64,000 nt of DNA. Source: Leptothrix cholodnii SP-6. Lineage in GTDB: Bacteria; Pseudomonadota; Gammaproteobacteria; Burkholderiales; Burkholderiaceae_C. The notes beneath the pieces are model-generated. The model was not told where the DNA came from. It saw only the letters and a list, made by a program, of their open reading frames with translations, and ran no database searches. The stretch lies in the NCBI RefSeq assembly GCF_000019785.1, contig NC_010524.1, forward strand, positions 1,550,001 to 1,614,000. Direction: 5' to 3'. Shown one piece after another: positions 25,748 through 35,146 of this stretch; within the stretch, counting starts at the first letter, position 1; each line of letters opens with the position of its first letter. The position numbers and the translations under genes were made by a program.

Positions 25748-25774
25748 AGCCTTATTCATACGCTGTACATATCA

Positions 25775-26701
25775 ATGATCGACCTCCGCCTGTGGCGCCA
25801 GTTCCTGACGCTGGCCGACGAACTGCACTTCGGCCGCGCCGCTCAGCGCCTGCACATGACTCAGCCGCCGCTGAGCCAGGCGATCCAGGGCCTGGAGCGT
25901 GAACTCGGCGTGGCGCTGTTCCTGCGCACGCGCCGCTCGGTGGCGCTGACACCCGCCGGCGCCGCGCTGCTGCCGCCGGTGCGCCGGCTGCTGGCGGCGG
26001 CCGAGGAGCTGCCGCGCATCGCCCAGGCCGCGGCGGCCGGCCTGGCCGGGCAGCTGCGCCTGGCCTTCATCTCGTCGATCAGCTACGGCCCGTTGCCCGA
26101 GTGGCTGCGCAGCTTCCGCGAGGCGCACCCCGAGGTGGCGCTGACGCTGCGCGAGGCCACGCTCGACGTGCAGCTCGCCGCCTTCGACGCCGACGAGATC
26201 GACGCCGGCTTCGTGCTGCACGCGCCCGGCGCCGCGCCGCCCAGCTTCGCCGCCTGGAGCGCGCTGGACGAGCCGCTGATGATGGCGTTGCCGCAGACGC
26301 ACCCGGCCGCCGCGCAGGCCGTGCTCGAGTGGGCCGACGTGTGTGCCGAGCCGCTGGTGATCTTTCCGCGCCACATCGCGCCGTCGCTGTTCGACGCGCT
26401 GCTGGGCGCCTACCGCGCGCAGGGCGCCACGCCGCACATCGCGCAGGAGGCGATCCAGATGCAGACCATCGTCAACCTGGTGTCGGCCGGCATGGGCGTG
26501 GCCTGGGTGCCCGAGTCGGTGACGCGGCTGCAGCGCCCGGGCGTGGTCTACCGGCCGGTGCGGGGCCTGGCGCTGCGCTGCGAGACCAGCCTGATCTGGC
26601 GCGAGCCGGCCTCGCCGGTGGTGGCGCGCTTCGTCGGCCATGTGTCCGCGGATGTCATGGCCGAGCGGCGACAATCCGCCTCCGCCGGGGCTGCCCGGTA
26701 G
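25775..26701 (+). CDS. LysR-family transcriptional regulator
   Basis: This 308-residue regulator has an N-terminal winged helix-turn-helix (about residues 1-60: [20 protein letters not shown] then [13 protein letters not shown]) and a periplasmic-binding-like effector domain (about 90-295). The ATG at 25775 gives the usual LysR N-terminus. It is divergent from ilvD, suggesting control of that gene or of a nearby branched-chain step, but its effector is unknown. It is followed by lgt after 26 bp. Assignment to IlvY or another subgroup cannot be made by eye. Confidence 0.9.
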   Translation: MIDLRLWRQFLTLADELHFGRAAQRLHMTQPPLSQAIQGLERELGVALFLRTRRSVALTPAGAALLPPVRRLLAAAEELPRIAQAAAAGLAGQLRLAFISSISYGPLPEWLRSFREAHPEVALTLREATLDVQLAAFDADEIDAGFVLHAPGAAPPSFAAWSALDEPLMMALPQTHPAAAQAVLEWADVCAEPLVIFPRHIAPSLFDALLGAYRAQGATPHIAQEAIQMQTIVNLVSAGMGVAWVPESVTRLQRPGVVYRPVRGLALRCETSLIWREPASPVVARFVGHVSADVMAERRQSASAGAAR

Positions 26702-26727
26702 CCGTTGTTCCCCTTGGAGTCTTGCCG

Positions 26728-27561
26728 ATGCTCGTGCATCCCCAGTTCAACCCGATCGCGCTCGATCTGGGCTTTTTCCAGATCCACTGGTATGGCCTGA
26801 CGTATCTGGCGGCCTTCGGCTTGTTCTATTTCCTGGCCACCCGGCGCATCCGCCAGGCGCCGTATGCAAGTGGATCGGGCCCGGCCTGGACGGCGCGTGA
26901 TGTCGAGGACCTGCTGTTTTTCGGCGTGGTCGGCGTGATCCTGGGTGGGCGGCTCGGTTATGTGCTGTTCTACAAGCCGACGTACTACCTCGCCAACCTC
27001 AGCGAGATCCCCGCCGTCTGGAAGGGCGGCATGGCTTTTCACGGCGGCCTGCTGGGCGTGATCGTGGCGATGGCGCTGTTTGCGCATCTGCGCGGGCGCA
27101 AGTTCTTCGAGGTCACTGACCTGGTCGCGCCCTGCGTGCCCACCGGCCTGGCGATGGGCCGCATCGGCAACTTCATCAACGGCGAGCTGTGGGGCCGCGC
27201 GGCCGACGCCAGCCTGCCGTGGGCGATGGTGTTCCCGCAGTCGGGCAGCGACCTGCCGCGCCACCCGTCGCAGCTCTACCAGTTCGCGCTCGAAGGCCTC
27301 GCGCTGTTCGCGCTCACCTGGTTCTACGGCCACAGCCGCTCGGCCCATGTCGGCGCCGACGGGCGGCCGATCTGGGGCCGGGTCAGCGGCCTGTTCGTCG
27401 GCGGTTACGGCGTGTTCCGCTTCATCGCCGAATACTTCCGCGAGCCCGACAGCTTCCTCGGCCTGCTCGCGTTCAACCTCAGCATGGGCCAGTGGCTGTG
27501 CGTGCCGATGATCGTGGCCGGCGCGCTGATCTGGTGGTCGGCGGGGCGGCGTCGTGTCTGA
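26728..27561 (+). CDS. lgt: Lgt, prolipoprotein diacylglyceryl transferase
   Basis: This 277-residue inner-membrane enzyme has about seven helices and attaches diacylglycerol from phosphatidylglycerol to the lipobox cysteine of prolipoproteins (NosL here would be one substrate). The signature [14 protein letters not shown] (about 146-159) is intact. Other family blocks are [21 protein letters not shown] and [21 protein letters not shown] sequence lies 8 bases before the ATG at 26728. The end overlaps or abuts the tsaD start, depending on which start tsaD uses. Confidence 0.96.
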   Translation: MLVHPQFNPIALDLGFFQIHWYGLTYLAAFGLFYFLATRRIRQAPYASGSGPAWTARDVEDLLFFGVVGVILGGRLGYVLFYKPTYYLANLSEIPAVWKGGMAFHGGLLGVIVAMALFAHLRGRKFFEVTDLVAPCVPTGLAMGRIGNFINGELWGRAADASLPWAMVFPQSGSDLPRHPSQLYQFALEGLALFALTWFYGHSRSAHVGADGRPIWGRVSGLFVGGYGVFRFIAEYFREPDSFLGLLAFNLSMGQWLCVPMIVAGALIWWSAGRRRV

Positions 27562-27571
27562 GGCCGTGGCG

Positions 27572-28645
27572 ATGAACTGGGCTGACGCTGCGCCGCTGCG
27601 GGTGCTGGGCATCGAGTCGAGTTGCGACGAAACCGGCATCGCGCTGGTCGAACTGCCGGGCGGTGTGCGCGGCGCCCAGCCGGTGCGGCTGCTCGCGCAC
27701 GCGCTGCACAGCCAGATCGACATGCACCAGGCCTACGGCGGTGTGGTGCCCGAACTGGCCTCGCGCGACCACATCCGCCGCGTCGTGCCGCTGCTGCGCC
27801 AGACCATGACCGAGGCCGGCCACGCGCTCGCCTCGATCGACGTGGTGGCCTACACCCGCGGCCCCGGCCTGGCCGGCGCGCTGCTGGTCGGTGCGGGCAT
27901 GGCGTGCGCGCTGGGCATGGCGCTCGGTAAGCCGGTGCTGGGCGTGCATCACCTCGAAGGCCATCTGCTGTCGCCGTTCCTGTCGGCCGATCCGCCGCAG
28001 TTCCCATTCATCGCGCTGCTGGTGTCGGGTGGCCACACGCAGCTGATGCGGGTCGACGGCGTGGGCGCCTACACGCTGCTCGGCGAGACCATCGACGACG
28101 CCGCCGGCGAGGCCTTCGACAAGACCGCCAAGATGCTCGACCTCGGTTATCCGGGCGGGCCGGCCTTGTCGAAACTGGCCGAGCAGGGCGACCCGACGGC
28201 CTTCAAGCTGCCGCGCCCGCTGCTGCGTGGCGACAACATCGACTTCTCGTTCGCCGGCCTCAAGACGGCGGTCTGGATGCAGCAGCAGCGCCTCGTCGCA
28301 GCCGGCACGATGACCGAGCAGGCGCGCGCCGACCTGGCCGCATCGACGCAGGCGGCGATCGTCGACGTGCTGGTCGCCAAGTCGCTGCTGGCGCTCAAAG
28401 CCAGCGGCCTCAAGCGCATGGTGGTGGCCGGCGGCGTGGGCGCGAACCGGCGCCTGCGTCAACAGCTCGACGCCCAGTGCGCAAAACGCGGCGTGCGCGT
28501 GCACTACCCCGAGCTGCACCTGTGCACCGACAACGGCGCGATGATCGCGCTCGCCGCGGCCATGCGCCTGCAGGCCGGCCGGGCCGAGCCGAGCCTGGCG
28601 TATCACTTCGACGTCAAGCCGCGCTGGGATCTCGGCGCGATCTGA
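27572..28645 (+). CDS. tsaD: TsaD (Gcp/YgjD), tRNA N6-threonylcarbamoyladenosine synthase subunit
   Basis: This 357-residue ASKHA-fold protein transfers threonylcarbamoyl to A37 of ANN-decoding tRNAs, with TsaB and TsaE encoded elsewhere. Family blocks are [15 protein letters not shown] near the N-terminus, the metal-ligand motif [28 protein letters not shown] and [10 protein letters not shown]. The ATG at 27572 is chosen, with GAGG about 8 bases upstream; a GTG at 27554 inside lgt would add six residues. Downstream is an unrelated binding protein after 48 bp, so any operon is limited to lgt-tsaD. Confidence 0.95.
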   Translation: MNWADAAPLRVLGIESSCDETGIALVELPGGVRGAQPVRLLAHALHSQIDMHQAYGGVVPELASRDHIRRVVPLLRQTMTEAGHALASIDVVAYTRGPGLAGALLVGAGMACALGMALGKPVLGVHHLEGHLLSPFLSADPPQFPFIALLVSGGHTQLMRVDGVGAYTLLGETIDDAAGEAFDKTAKMLDLGYPGGPALSKLAEQGDPTAFKLPRPLLRGDNIDFSFAGLKTAVWMQQQRLVAAGTMTEQARADLAASTQAAIVDVLVAKSLLALKASGLKRMVVAGGVGANRRLRQQLDAQCAKRGVRVHYPELHLCTDNGAMIALAAAMRLQAGRAEPSLAYHFDVKPRWDLGAI

Positions 28646-28693
28646 GAGCCCGAGCGCGCGCTCTTGCGGCCCGTCTGAACCGGATCTGATCAC

Positions 28694-29974
28694 ATGAAGA
28701 CCTCGTTTTTTCATACCCGTCGCGGCCTGCTCCTGGCTGCCGTCCTCACCGCTTGCGGCGTGAACGCCAGCGCCGCCGAGCCCATCAAGGTGGCCTTGAT
28801 CGAGGGCCTGTCGGGCCCGTTCGCCAATGCCGGCGAGGCGGTGGCGCGCAACATCGTCTGGGCGATGGAGCGCGTCAACGCGCGCGGTGGTGTCAAGTTG
28901 CCGGGCGGCGCGCGGCCGCTCGAACTCATGCGCATGGACAGCAAGGGCAGCACCGAGGAGGCGCTGTCGCTGCTGAAAAGCGCCACCGACCAGAGCGTGG
29001 CGGTGGTGATGCAGGGCAACAGTTCGGCTGCGGCTGCGGCGCTGATCGACGCGCTCAACAAGCACAACCAGCGCGAGCCGCAGCGCCGCGCGCTGTTGCT
29101 CAACTACTCGGCCGTCGACCCGGTGCTGACCAACGAGAAGTGCAGCCCGTGGCACTTCCGTTTCGACGCCCATGCCGACATGCGGCTGGCTGCACTGACC
29201 GACGTGCTGAAAGACGACGCCGGCACCCAACGCGTCTACCTGATCGGCCAGGACTACAGCTTCGGCCAGCATGTGCTGCGCGAGGGCCGCAAGATGATCG
29301 CGGCCAAGCGGCCCGACATCGAGTTCGTCGGCGACGAGCTGCACCCGATCGGCCGGGTGAAGGACTTCCTGCCCTACGCCACCAAGATCAAGGCCAGCGG
29401 CGCGCAGGCGGTGCTGACCGGCAACTGGGGCAACGACCTGACGCTGCTGATCAAGGCGGCGCGCGAGGTCGGTTTCGAGGGCAAGTTCTACACCTTCTAC
29501 GGCAACGCGCTGGGCGTGCCGGCGGCCATCGGCGAGGCCGGCATCGGCCGGGTGCTGGCGGTGGCCGAATGGCATCCGAATGCGGGCGGAAAGGGATCGG
29601 ACGCGCTGGTGTCGGCCTTCCGCAAGCGCTTCCCCAAGCCCGAGGACGACTACCTGCACGTGCGCATGCAGGTGATGGTGGAGATGCTGGCGCAGGCCAT
29701 CGAACGCGGCCGCAGCGCCGAGGCCGGCGCGATCGTCAAGGCCTTGTCGGGCGCGCGCTACGACGGCGCGAGCCTCGGCGGCTTGGGCGCTGGCGTGATG
29801 CGCGCGGCCGATCACCAGTACATCCAGCCGCTCTACGTCAGCGTGATGCAGCGCGCCGGCAGCGACGGCGTGCCCTTCGACGCCGAAGGCAGCGGCTTCG
29901 GTTTCAAGACCCTGCGCTACGTCGACGCCGCCCGCGCCGAGCAGCCGCATCGCTGCCAGATGCCGGCCCTCTGA
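28694..29974 (+). CDS. Periplasmic binding protein of branched-chain amino acid ABC transporter type
   Basis: This 426-residue protein has a signal peptide (about residues 1-28, ending near ASAAEP) and a Peripla_BP_6 (LivK-like) fold, with IKVALIEGLSGPFANAGEAV at the mature N-terminus and YLIGQDYSFGQHVLREGRK later. It should bind a small ligand in the periplasm. No permease or ATPase genes are beside it; the next gene is an aminotransferase 35 bp on. The ligand is unknown, although the family covers branched-chain amino acids, amides and aromatic acids. A signal-peptide cysteine (LTACGVNAS) could make it a lipoprotein. Confidence 0.88.
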   Translation: MKTSFFHTRRGLLLAAVLTACGVNASAAEPIKVALIEGLSGPFANAGEAVARNIVWAMERVNARGGVKLPGGARPLELMRMDSKGSTEEALSLLKSATDQSVAVVMQGNSSAAAAALIDALNKHNQREPQRRALLLNYSAVDPVLTNEKCSPWHFRFDAHADMRLAALTDVLKDDAGTQRVYLIGQDYSFGQHVLREGRKMIAAKRPDIEFVGDELHPIGRVKDFLPYATKIKASGAQAVLTGNWGNDLTLLIKAAREVGFEGKFYTFYGNALGVPAAIGEAGIGRVLAVAEWHPNAGGKGSDALVSAFRKRFPKPEDDYLHVRMQVMVEMLAQAIERGRSAEAGAIVKALSGARYDGASLGGLGAGVMRAADHQYIQPLYVSVMQRAGSDGVPFDAEGSGFGFKTLRYVDAARAEQPHRCQMPAL

Positions 29975-30009
29975 CGCTCGTCCACCCGGTTTTTCAACGG
30001 AGCTTTTCC

Positions 30010-31176
30010 ATGCGCCAAGTGATCGCCGACCTGAGCGCCTCGCGCATCCGCGAGGTGGCCAACGCCGGCCTGGGCCGCAGCGACGTGCTGGCCTTCTGGT
30101 TCGGCGAGAGCGACGAGATCACGCCGATCGGCGTGCGCGATGCCGCAGTGGCGTCGATCGAGGCGGGCGAGACCTTCTACGGCCACAACCTGGGTCTGCC
30201 GGAGCTGCGCCAGGCGCTGGCGCGCTACGTCAGCAGTCTGCACAAGCCCGTGGGCGCCGAGCGCATCGCGGTGACGTCGTCGGGCGTGAGCGCGCTGATG
30301 ATCGCGCAGCAGGCGCTGGTCGACGCCGGCGACGAGGTGGTGGCGGTCGTGCCGGTCTGGCCGAATCTGGTCGCGCAGCCGGCCATCATGGGTGCGCGCG
30401 TGCGCTGCATCAGCCTGCATCCGCGCAACGGCGCTTGGATGCTCGATCTGGACGAGCTGCTGGCCGCCATCACGCCGGCCACCCGGGTGCTGATCGTCAA
30501 TGCGCCCAACAACCCGACCGGCTGGACGCTGACTGCCGCCGAGCAACAGGCGATCCTGGATCACTGCCGCCGCACCGGCACCTGGATCGTGTCCGACGAG
30601 GTCTACGAGCGGCTCTATTTCCCCGATGCGGCGGATGCCGACGGTCAGGTCTGCGCGCCGAGCTTTCTCGACATCGCCGAACCCGAGGACCGGCTGCTGG
30701 TGGTGCACAGCTTCTCGAAGAGTTTCCTGATGACGGGCTGGCGGCTGGGTTGCCTGATCGCGCCGCCGTCGATCGTCGAGGAGCTCGGCAAGCTGATCGA
30801 GTTCAACACCTCGTGTGTTCCGGTGTTCGTGCAGCGCGCCGGGTTGGCGGCGCTGGCCGAGGCGCCGCAGTCGGTACCGGCGCTGCAGGCGCATCTGCGG
30901 CGCTGTCGCGACACGCTGATCGACGCCCTGCAGCCGCTGCCGGGCATCGAGCTGGCGCGCCCGCGCGGGGCAATGTATGCCTTCCTGCGGGTGCAGGGGC
31001 AGGACGACTCGCTGGCGCTGGCCAAGCGGCTGGTGGTCGAGCACGGACTGGGCCTGGCCCCGGGCGTGGCCTTCGGTCCGCAGGGCGAGGGCTGGCTGCG
31101 CTGGTGTTTCGCTTCGCGCGACCCGCAGCGCTTGCTCAAGGGTGTGGAGCGGCTGGCGCGCGCGCTGCGTCTATAA
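30010..31176 (+). CDS. Class I/II pyridoxal-phosphate aminotransferase
   Basis: This 388-residue fold-type I enzyme has the PLP lysine K237 in HSFSKSF, NAPNNPTG (164-171), D196 in SDEVYE and R245 in GWRLG. It belongs to the aspartate/aromatic aminotransferase group; the substrate is not determined by sequence alone. It follows the orphan binding protein after 35 bp, which hints that both handle one amino acid, but this is only suggestive. It ends within the -10 region of the rpsO promoter, so the two genes overlap functionally. Confidence 0.9.
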   Translation: MRQVIADLSASRIREVANAGLGRSDVLAFWFGESDEITPIGVRDAAVASIEAGETFYGHNLGLPELRQALARYVSSLHKPVGAERIAVTSSGVSALMIAQQALVDAGDEVVAVVPVWPNLVAQPAIMGARVRCISLHPRNGAWMLDLDELLAAITPATRVLIVNAPNNPTGWTLTAAEQQAILDHCRRTGTWIVSDEVYERLYFPDAADADGQVCAPSFLDIAEPEDRLLVVHSFSKSFLMTGWRLGCLIAPPSIVEELGKLIEFNTSCVPVFVQRAGLAALAEAPQSVPALQAHLRRCRDTLIDALQPLPGIELARPRGAMYAFLRVQGQDDSLALAKRLVVEHGLGLAPGVAFGPQGEGWLRWCFASRDPQRLLKGVERLARALRL

Positions 31177-31314
31177 TCGCCGGCTCGCTGCCCGAGAGGG
31201 TGGCGTGATTCGCACGGCATGGGTCGGTTTCACCCGTGACCGCAAGTAGCCACCGAAACCGCTGCACGGGCACGAGCCCCGGCTGCGCGGTTTCGATCCA
31301 TCGAGGAAATCGAA
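31172..31314 (+). promoter_or_regulatory. rpsO promoter -10 and structured leader
   Basis: A consensus TATAAT at 31172-31177 overlaps the aminotransferase stop; no convincing -35 is placed 16-18 bases upstream. The 5' leader contains a 9-bp inverted repeat CGAAACCGC (31254-31262) / GCGGTTTCG (31287-31295) that encloses a small GGGC-ACGA-GCCC hairpin. The ribosome site GAGGAAAT lies just before the ATG. S15 autoregulates through an mRNA structure in several bacteria, so this may be a related element; homology is not shown. Confidence 0.6.
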
Positions 31315-31578
31315 ATGTCCGAAATCAACAAGGCCGAGATCGTCGCCTCCAATGCCCGCGCCCCGTCCGACACGGGTTCGCCGGAAGTCCAGGTCGCCCT
31401 GCTGACCGCGCGCATCAACCACCTGATGCCGCACTTCAAGACCCACATGAAGGATCACCACGGCCGTCGTGGTCTGCTGCGCATGGTGAGCCGTCGCCGC
31501 AAGCTGCTCGACTACCTGAAGAGCCGTGACGCCGACCGCTACACCTCGCTGATCCAGAAGCTGGGCCTGCGCAAGTAA
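31315..31578 (+). CDS. rpsO: 30S ribosomal protein S15
   Basis: This 87-residue protein shows the full S15 signature: [47 protein letters not shown] and LIQKLGLRK at the end. S15 binds 16S rRNA helix 22 during early 30S assembly. The length is close to the usual 89 residues. It is followed by pnp after a long hairpin, the conserved rpsO-pnp order of proteobacteria. Confidence 0.98.
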   Translation: MSEINKAEIVASNARAPSDTGSPEVQVALLTARINHLMPHFKTHMKDHHGRRGLLRMVSRRRKLLDYLKSRDADRYTSLIQKLGLRK

Positions 31579-31593
31579 TCACCGCATGCATGC

Positions 31594-31634
31594 AAAGAGC
31601 CTGTCTGGACCTCTCCAGCACAGGCTCTTTGTGC
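31594..31634 (+). terminator. Long hairpin and likely terminator between rpsO and pnp
   Basis: AAAGAGCCTGT (31594-31604) pairs perfectly with ACAGGCTCTTT (31620-31630). Inside, CTGGA and TCCAG extend the stem around a short loop, giving about 16 bp nearly without interruption. The descending arm ends in TTTGTGCTT, a modest U-tract. It can act as an intrinsic, perhaps leaky, terminator for rpsO. Confidence 0.75.
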
Positions 31635-31684
31635 TTGCGGATCGTCATCGATATCGGAGCACGCCGGCTGCCGCGCTGCTGTGT

Positions 31685-31729
31685 CATTCCAACGAGTTCC
31701 GCGCCGTCCGGCCGGGCATCGCTGGAATG
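31685..31729 (+). promoter_or_regulatory. Inverted repeat in the pnp leader
   Basis: CATTCCA (31685-31691) pairs with TGGAATG (31723-31729), with a GC-rich inner segment that can fold further. It lies about 70 bases before the pnp start. In E. coli the pnp leader forms an RNase III-cleaved stem used for autoregulation. A comparable role here is inference from position and the presence of a stem. Confidence 0.4.
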
Positions 31730-31801
31730 GCATTGCGCCACGCTGACGCGCCTTCGGGTGCCACATCCCACCAGATGGATGTTTCTGCCTAGGAGACTCG
31801 C

Positions 31802-34105
31802 ATGAGCCTGTTCAACAAAGTCACCAAGACCTTCCAATGGGGTCAGCACACCGTCACGCTCGAGACCGGTGAAATCTCGCGCCAGGCCGGCGGTGCCGTG
31901 ATCGTCAACATCGACGACACCGTGGTGCTGGCTACCGTGGTGGGCGCCAAGAACGCCAAGCCGGGCCAGGATTTCTTCCCGCTGACGGTCGACTACATCG
32001 AGAAGACCTACGCCGCCGGCAAGATCCCCGGCAGCTTCTTCAAGCGCGAAGCCAAGCCGTCCGAACTGGAAGTGCTGACCAGCCGCCTGATCGACCGCCC
32101 GCTGCGCCCGCTGTTCCCGGAAGGCTTCTACAACGAAGTCCACGTGGTCGTGCACGTGCTGTCGCTGAACCCTGAAGCGTCGGCCGACATCGCCGCGCTG
32201 ATCGGCTCGAGCGCCGCGCTGGCGATCTCGGGCATTCCGTTCAACGGCCCGGTGGGCGCTGCCCGCGTGGGTTACGTCAACGGCGAATACGTGCTCAACC
32301 CGGGCCCGACCCAGCTCAAGTCCTCGAAGATGGACCTGGTCGTCGCCGGCACCGAAGCGGCCGTGCTGATGGTCGAATCCGAGGCCGACCAGCTGACCGA
32401 AGAGGTGATGCTGGGCGCCGTGGTCTACGGCCACGAGCAGGCCAAGGTCGCGATCGCCGCGATCAACGAACTCGTGCGTGACGCCGGCAAGCCGGCCTGG
32501 GACTGGCAGCCGCCGGCCCGCAACGAGCCGCTGATCGCCAAGGTCGCCGAGTTCGGCCTGGCCAAGATCGAAGCGGCCTACCAGATCCGCAACAAGCAGG
32601 CTCGCACGCATGCTTGCCGCGCGGCCTACGCCGAAGTGAAGATCTCGCTGGCCGAAGCCGGCGTGGTGTTCGACAACGTCGACGTCGACAACCTGCTGTT
32701 CGAGCTCGAGGCCAAGACCGTGCGCGGTCAGATCCTGCAAGGCGAGCCGCGCATCGACGGCCGCGACACCCGCACCGTGCGCCCGATCGAGATCCGCACC
32801 GGCGTGCTGCCGCGCACCCACGGCTCGGCGCTGTTCACGCGTGGCGAGACCCAGGCCCTGGTGGTCGCCACGCTCGGCACCGACCAGGACTCGCAGCGCA
32901 TTGACGCGCTGGCCGGCGACTTCCGCGACAGCTTCCTGTTCCACTACAACATGCCTCCGTTCGCCACCGGCGAAGTCGGCCGCATGGGCACCACCAAGCG
33001 TCGCGAGACCGGCCACGGCCGCCTCGCCAAGCGCGCGCTGGTGCCGCTGCTGCCCCCGAAGGACGAGTTCGGCTACACGATCCGCGTGGTCTCCGAGATC
33101 ACCGAATCGAACGGTTCGTCGTCGATGGCCTCGGTCTGCGGCGGTTGCCTGGCGATGATGGATGCCGGCGTGCCGATGAAGGCGCACGTGGCCGGCATCG
33201 CCATGGGCCTGATCAAGGAAGGCAACCGCTTCGCGGTGCTGACCGACATCCTGGGCGATGAAGATCACCTCGGCGACATGGACTTCAAGGTGGCCGGTAC
33301 CACCGCCGGCGTGACCGCGCTGCAGATGGACATCAAGATCCAGGGCATCACCAAGGAGATCATGCAGGTCGCACTGGCGCAGGCCAAGGAAGCGCGCCTG
33401 CACATCCTGGGCAAGATGGTCGAGGCGATGGGCACGGCCAACACCGAGGTGTCGAACTTCGCGCCGCGCCTGTACACGATGAAGATCAACCCCGAGAAGA
33501 TCCGTGACGTGATCGGCAAGGGCGGTTCGGTGATCCGCGCGCTGACCGAAGAGACCGGCTGCCAGATCGACATCGGCGAAGACGGCACGATCACGATCGC
33601 ATCGACCGATGCCGACAAGGCCGAACTGGCCAAGAAGCGCATCGCCGACATCACCGCCGAAGCCGAGATCGGCAAGGTCTACGAAGGTCCGGTGGTCAAG
33701 ATCCTCGACTTCGGTGCGCTGATCAACATCCTGCCCGGCAAGGACGGACTGCTGCACATCAGCCAGATCGCGCACCAGCGCGTCGAGAAGGTCACCGACT
33801 TCCTGACCGAAGGCCAGGTCGTCAAGGTCAAGGTGCTCGAGACCGACGAGAAGGGCCGCATCAAGCTGTCGATGAAGGCGCTGATCGAGCGTCCGGAAGG
33901 CATGGAGTTCGAAGAGCGTGCGCCGCGCCGTGAAGGCGGTTTCGGTGACCGCGGCGACCGTGGTGATCGCGGCCCGCGCCGTGACCGCGGTGGCGATCGT
34001 CCTGAGCGTGGCGAGCGTCCGGCACGTGCCGAACAGCCTGCGACTGAAGAGTCCGGCGCGCCTGCAGCGGGTCAGCCGCAGCAGCAGCAAGGTCAGCAGC
34101 AGTAA
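31802..34105 (+). CDS. pnp: PNPase, polyribonucleotide nucleotidyltransferase
   Basis: This 767-residue phosphorolytic 3'-5' exoribonuclease has two RNase PH domains (about 5-225 and 315-540), a KH domain with [10 protein letters not shown] (about 560) and an S1 domain (about 620-690). [16 protein letters not shown] active-site residues read [17 protein letters not shown]. The trimeric enzyme works in RNA decay, usually with RNase E. The last 70 residues form a low-complexity tail with repeated GDR units, then Pro/Glu/Gln-rich sequence ending QQQQGQQQ, longer than in E. coli (711 residues). It follows rpsO in the conserved order. Confidence 0.97.
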   Translation: MSLFNKVTKTFQWGQHTVTLETGEISRQAGGAVIVNIDDTVVLATVVGAKNAKPGQDFFPLTVDYIEKTYAAGKIPGSFFKREAKPSELEVLTSRLIDRPLRPLFPEGFYNEVHVVVHVLSLNPEASADIAALIGSSAALAISGIPFNGPVGAARVGYVNGEYVLNPGPTQLKSSKMDLVVAGTEAAVLMVESEADQLTEEVMLGAVVYGHEQAKVAIAAINELVRDAGKPAWDWQPPARNEPLIAKVAEFGLAKIEAAYQIRNKQARTHACRAAYAEVKISLAEAGVVFDNVDVDNLLFELEAKTVRGQILQGEPRIDGRDTRTVRPIEIRTGVLPRTHGSALFTRGETQALVVATLGTDQDSQRIDALAGDFRDSFLFHYNMPPFATGEVGRMGTTKRRETGHGRLAKRALVPLLPPKDEFGYTIRVVSEITESNGSSSMASVCGGCLAMMDAGVPMKAHVAGIAMGLIKEGNRFAVLTDILGDEDHLGDMDFKVAGTTAGVTALQMDIKIQGITKEIMQVALAQAKEARLHILGKMVEAMGTANTEVSNFAPRLYTMKINPEKIRDVIGKGGSVIRALTEETGCQIDIGEDGTITIASTDADKAELAKKRIADITAEAEIGKVYEGPVVKILDFGALINILPGKDGLLHISQIAHQRVEKVTDFLTEGQVVKVKVLETDEKGRIKLSMKALIERPEGMEFEERAPRREGGFGDRGDRGDRGPRRDRGGDRPERGERPARAEQPATEESGAPAAGQPQQQQGQQQ

Positions 34106-34117
34106 GAAGATCGGCCC

Positions 34118-35104
34118 ATGAACGCGATCGAGATCTCACGGCCGGGCGCGCCCGATGTGCTGCGTCTGACGCAGCGTGCCGTGCCCGTGGCCGGTGCCGG
34201 CGAGGTCTTGATCCGTGTGGCCGCGAGCGGTGTCAACCGGCCCGACGTGCTGCAGCGCAAGGGCGCCTATCCGCCCCCGGCGGGTGCGTCGGATCTGCCC
34301 GGCCTCGAGCTTGCCGGTGTCATCGAATCCGGTGACGCGCAGGCGCTGCAGGCGGCCGGCCTGGCCATCGGGCAGCGGGTCTGCGCGCTCGTGACGGGCG
34401 GCGGCTACGCCCAGTACTGCGTCGCGCCGGTCGGGCAATGCCTGCCGGTGCCGGCCGGTTTCGACGACGTGCAGGCGGCCGCGCTGCCGGAGACGTTCTT
34501 CACCGTCTGGTCGAACGTCTTCGAGCGCGCGCGCCTGCAGTCGGGCGAGACCTTGCTGGTGCAAGGTGGCACCAGTGGCATCGGCGTGACGGCCATCCAG
34601 CTGGCCAAGGCGCGTGGCGCCACGGTCATCGCCACGGCGGGCAGCGACGACAAGTGCCAGGCTTGCCTGGCGCTGGGTGCCGATCACGCGATCAACTATC
34701 GCAGTCAGGACTTCGCCGCCGAGGCCCTGCGCCTGACGGACGGCCGCGGCGTCGACGTGATCCTCGACATGGTGGCGGGCGACTACGTGGCGCGCGAGGT
34801 CAGCTGCCTGGCCGAAGACGGTCGGCTGGTCATCATCGCGGTGCAGGGGGGCGTCAAGGCGTCGTTCGACGCCGGCCTGGTGTTGCGCCGACGCCTGACG
34901 ATCACGGGCTCGACCCTGCGGGCGCGGCCTGTCGCATTCAAGGCGGCGATCGCTGCGGCACTGCGTGCGCAGGTCTGGCCTCTGCTGGAGTCCCGGCAGG
35001 TCCGGCCGGTGATCCATGCCGTGCTGCCGGCGGCGCAGGCGGCCGATGCGCACGCCCTGATGGAATCGAACCAGCACATCGGCAAGATCGTGCTGCAGTG
35101 GTGA
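34118..35104 (+). CDS. NAD(P)H quinone oxidoreductase, zinc-free MDR family (PIG3/QOR-like)
   Basis: This 328-residue protein belongs to the medium-chain dehydrogenase/reductase superfamily. The GroES-like N-terminal half includes VAASGVNRPDVLQRKGAYPP. The nucleotide-binding half has QGGTSGIGVTAIQLAKARGA. Catalytic-zinc ligands of alcohol dehydrogenases are absent, as expected for quinone oxidoreductases. It probably reduces quinones or related enones with NADPH in the cytosol. It lies 12 bp after pnp and 42 bp before tpiA, in a pnp-qor-tpiA-secG-nuo order I associate with Burkholderiales. Confidence 0.9.
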   Translation: MNAIEISRPGAPDVLRLTQRAVPVAGAGEVLIRVAASGVNRPDVLQRKGAYPPPAGASDLPGLELAGVIESGDAQALQAAGLAIGQRVCALVTGGGYAQYCVAPVGQCLPVPAGFDDVQAAALPETFFTVWSNVFERARLQSGETLLVQGGTSGIGVTAIQLAKARGATVIATAGSDDKCQACLALGADHAINYRSQDFAAEALRLTDGRGVDVILDMVAGDYVAREVSCLAEDGRLVIIAVQGGVKASFDAGLVLRRRLTITGSTLRARPVAFKAAIAAALRAQVWPLLESRQVRPVIHAVLPAAQAADAHALMESNQHIGKIVLQW

Positions 35105-35146
35105 GCCGCAACGGCCGCAGCAAAAAACACAATCTGAGGAACTTCG

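Noticed and set aside
31436..34090. A minus-strand open frame of 884 codons across pnp
   Set aside because: It mirrors the pnp codon bias and has biased composition; pnp is complete and certain on the plus strand.
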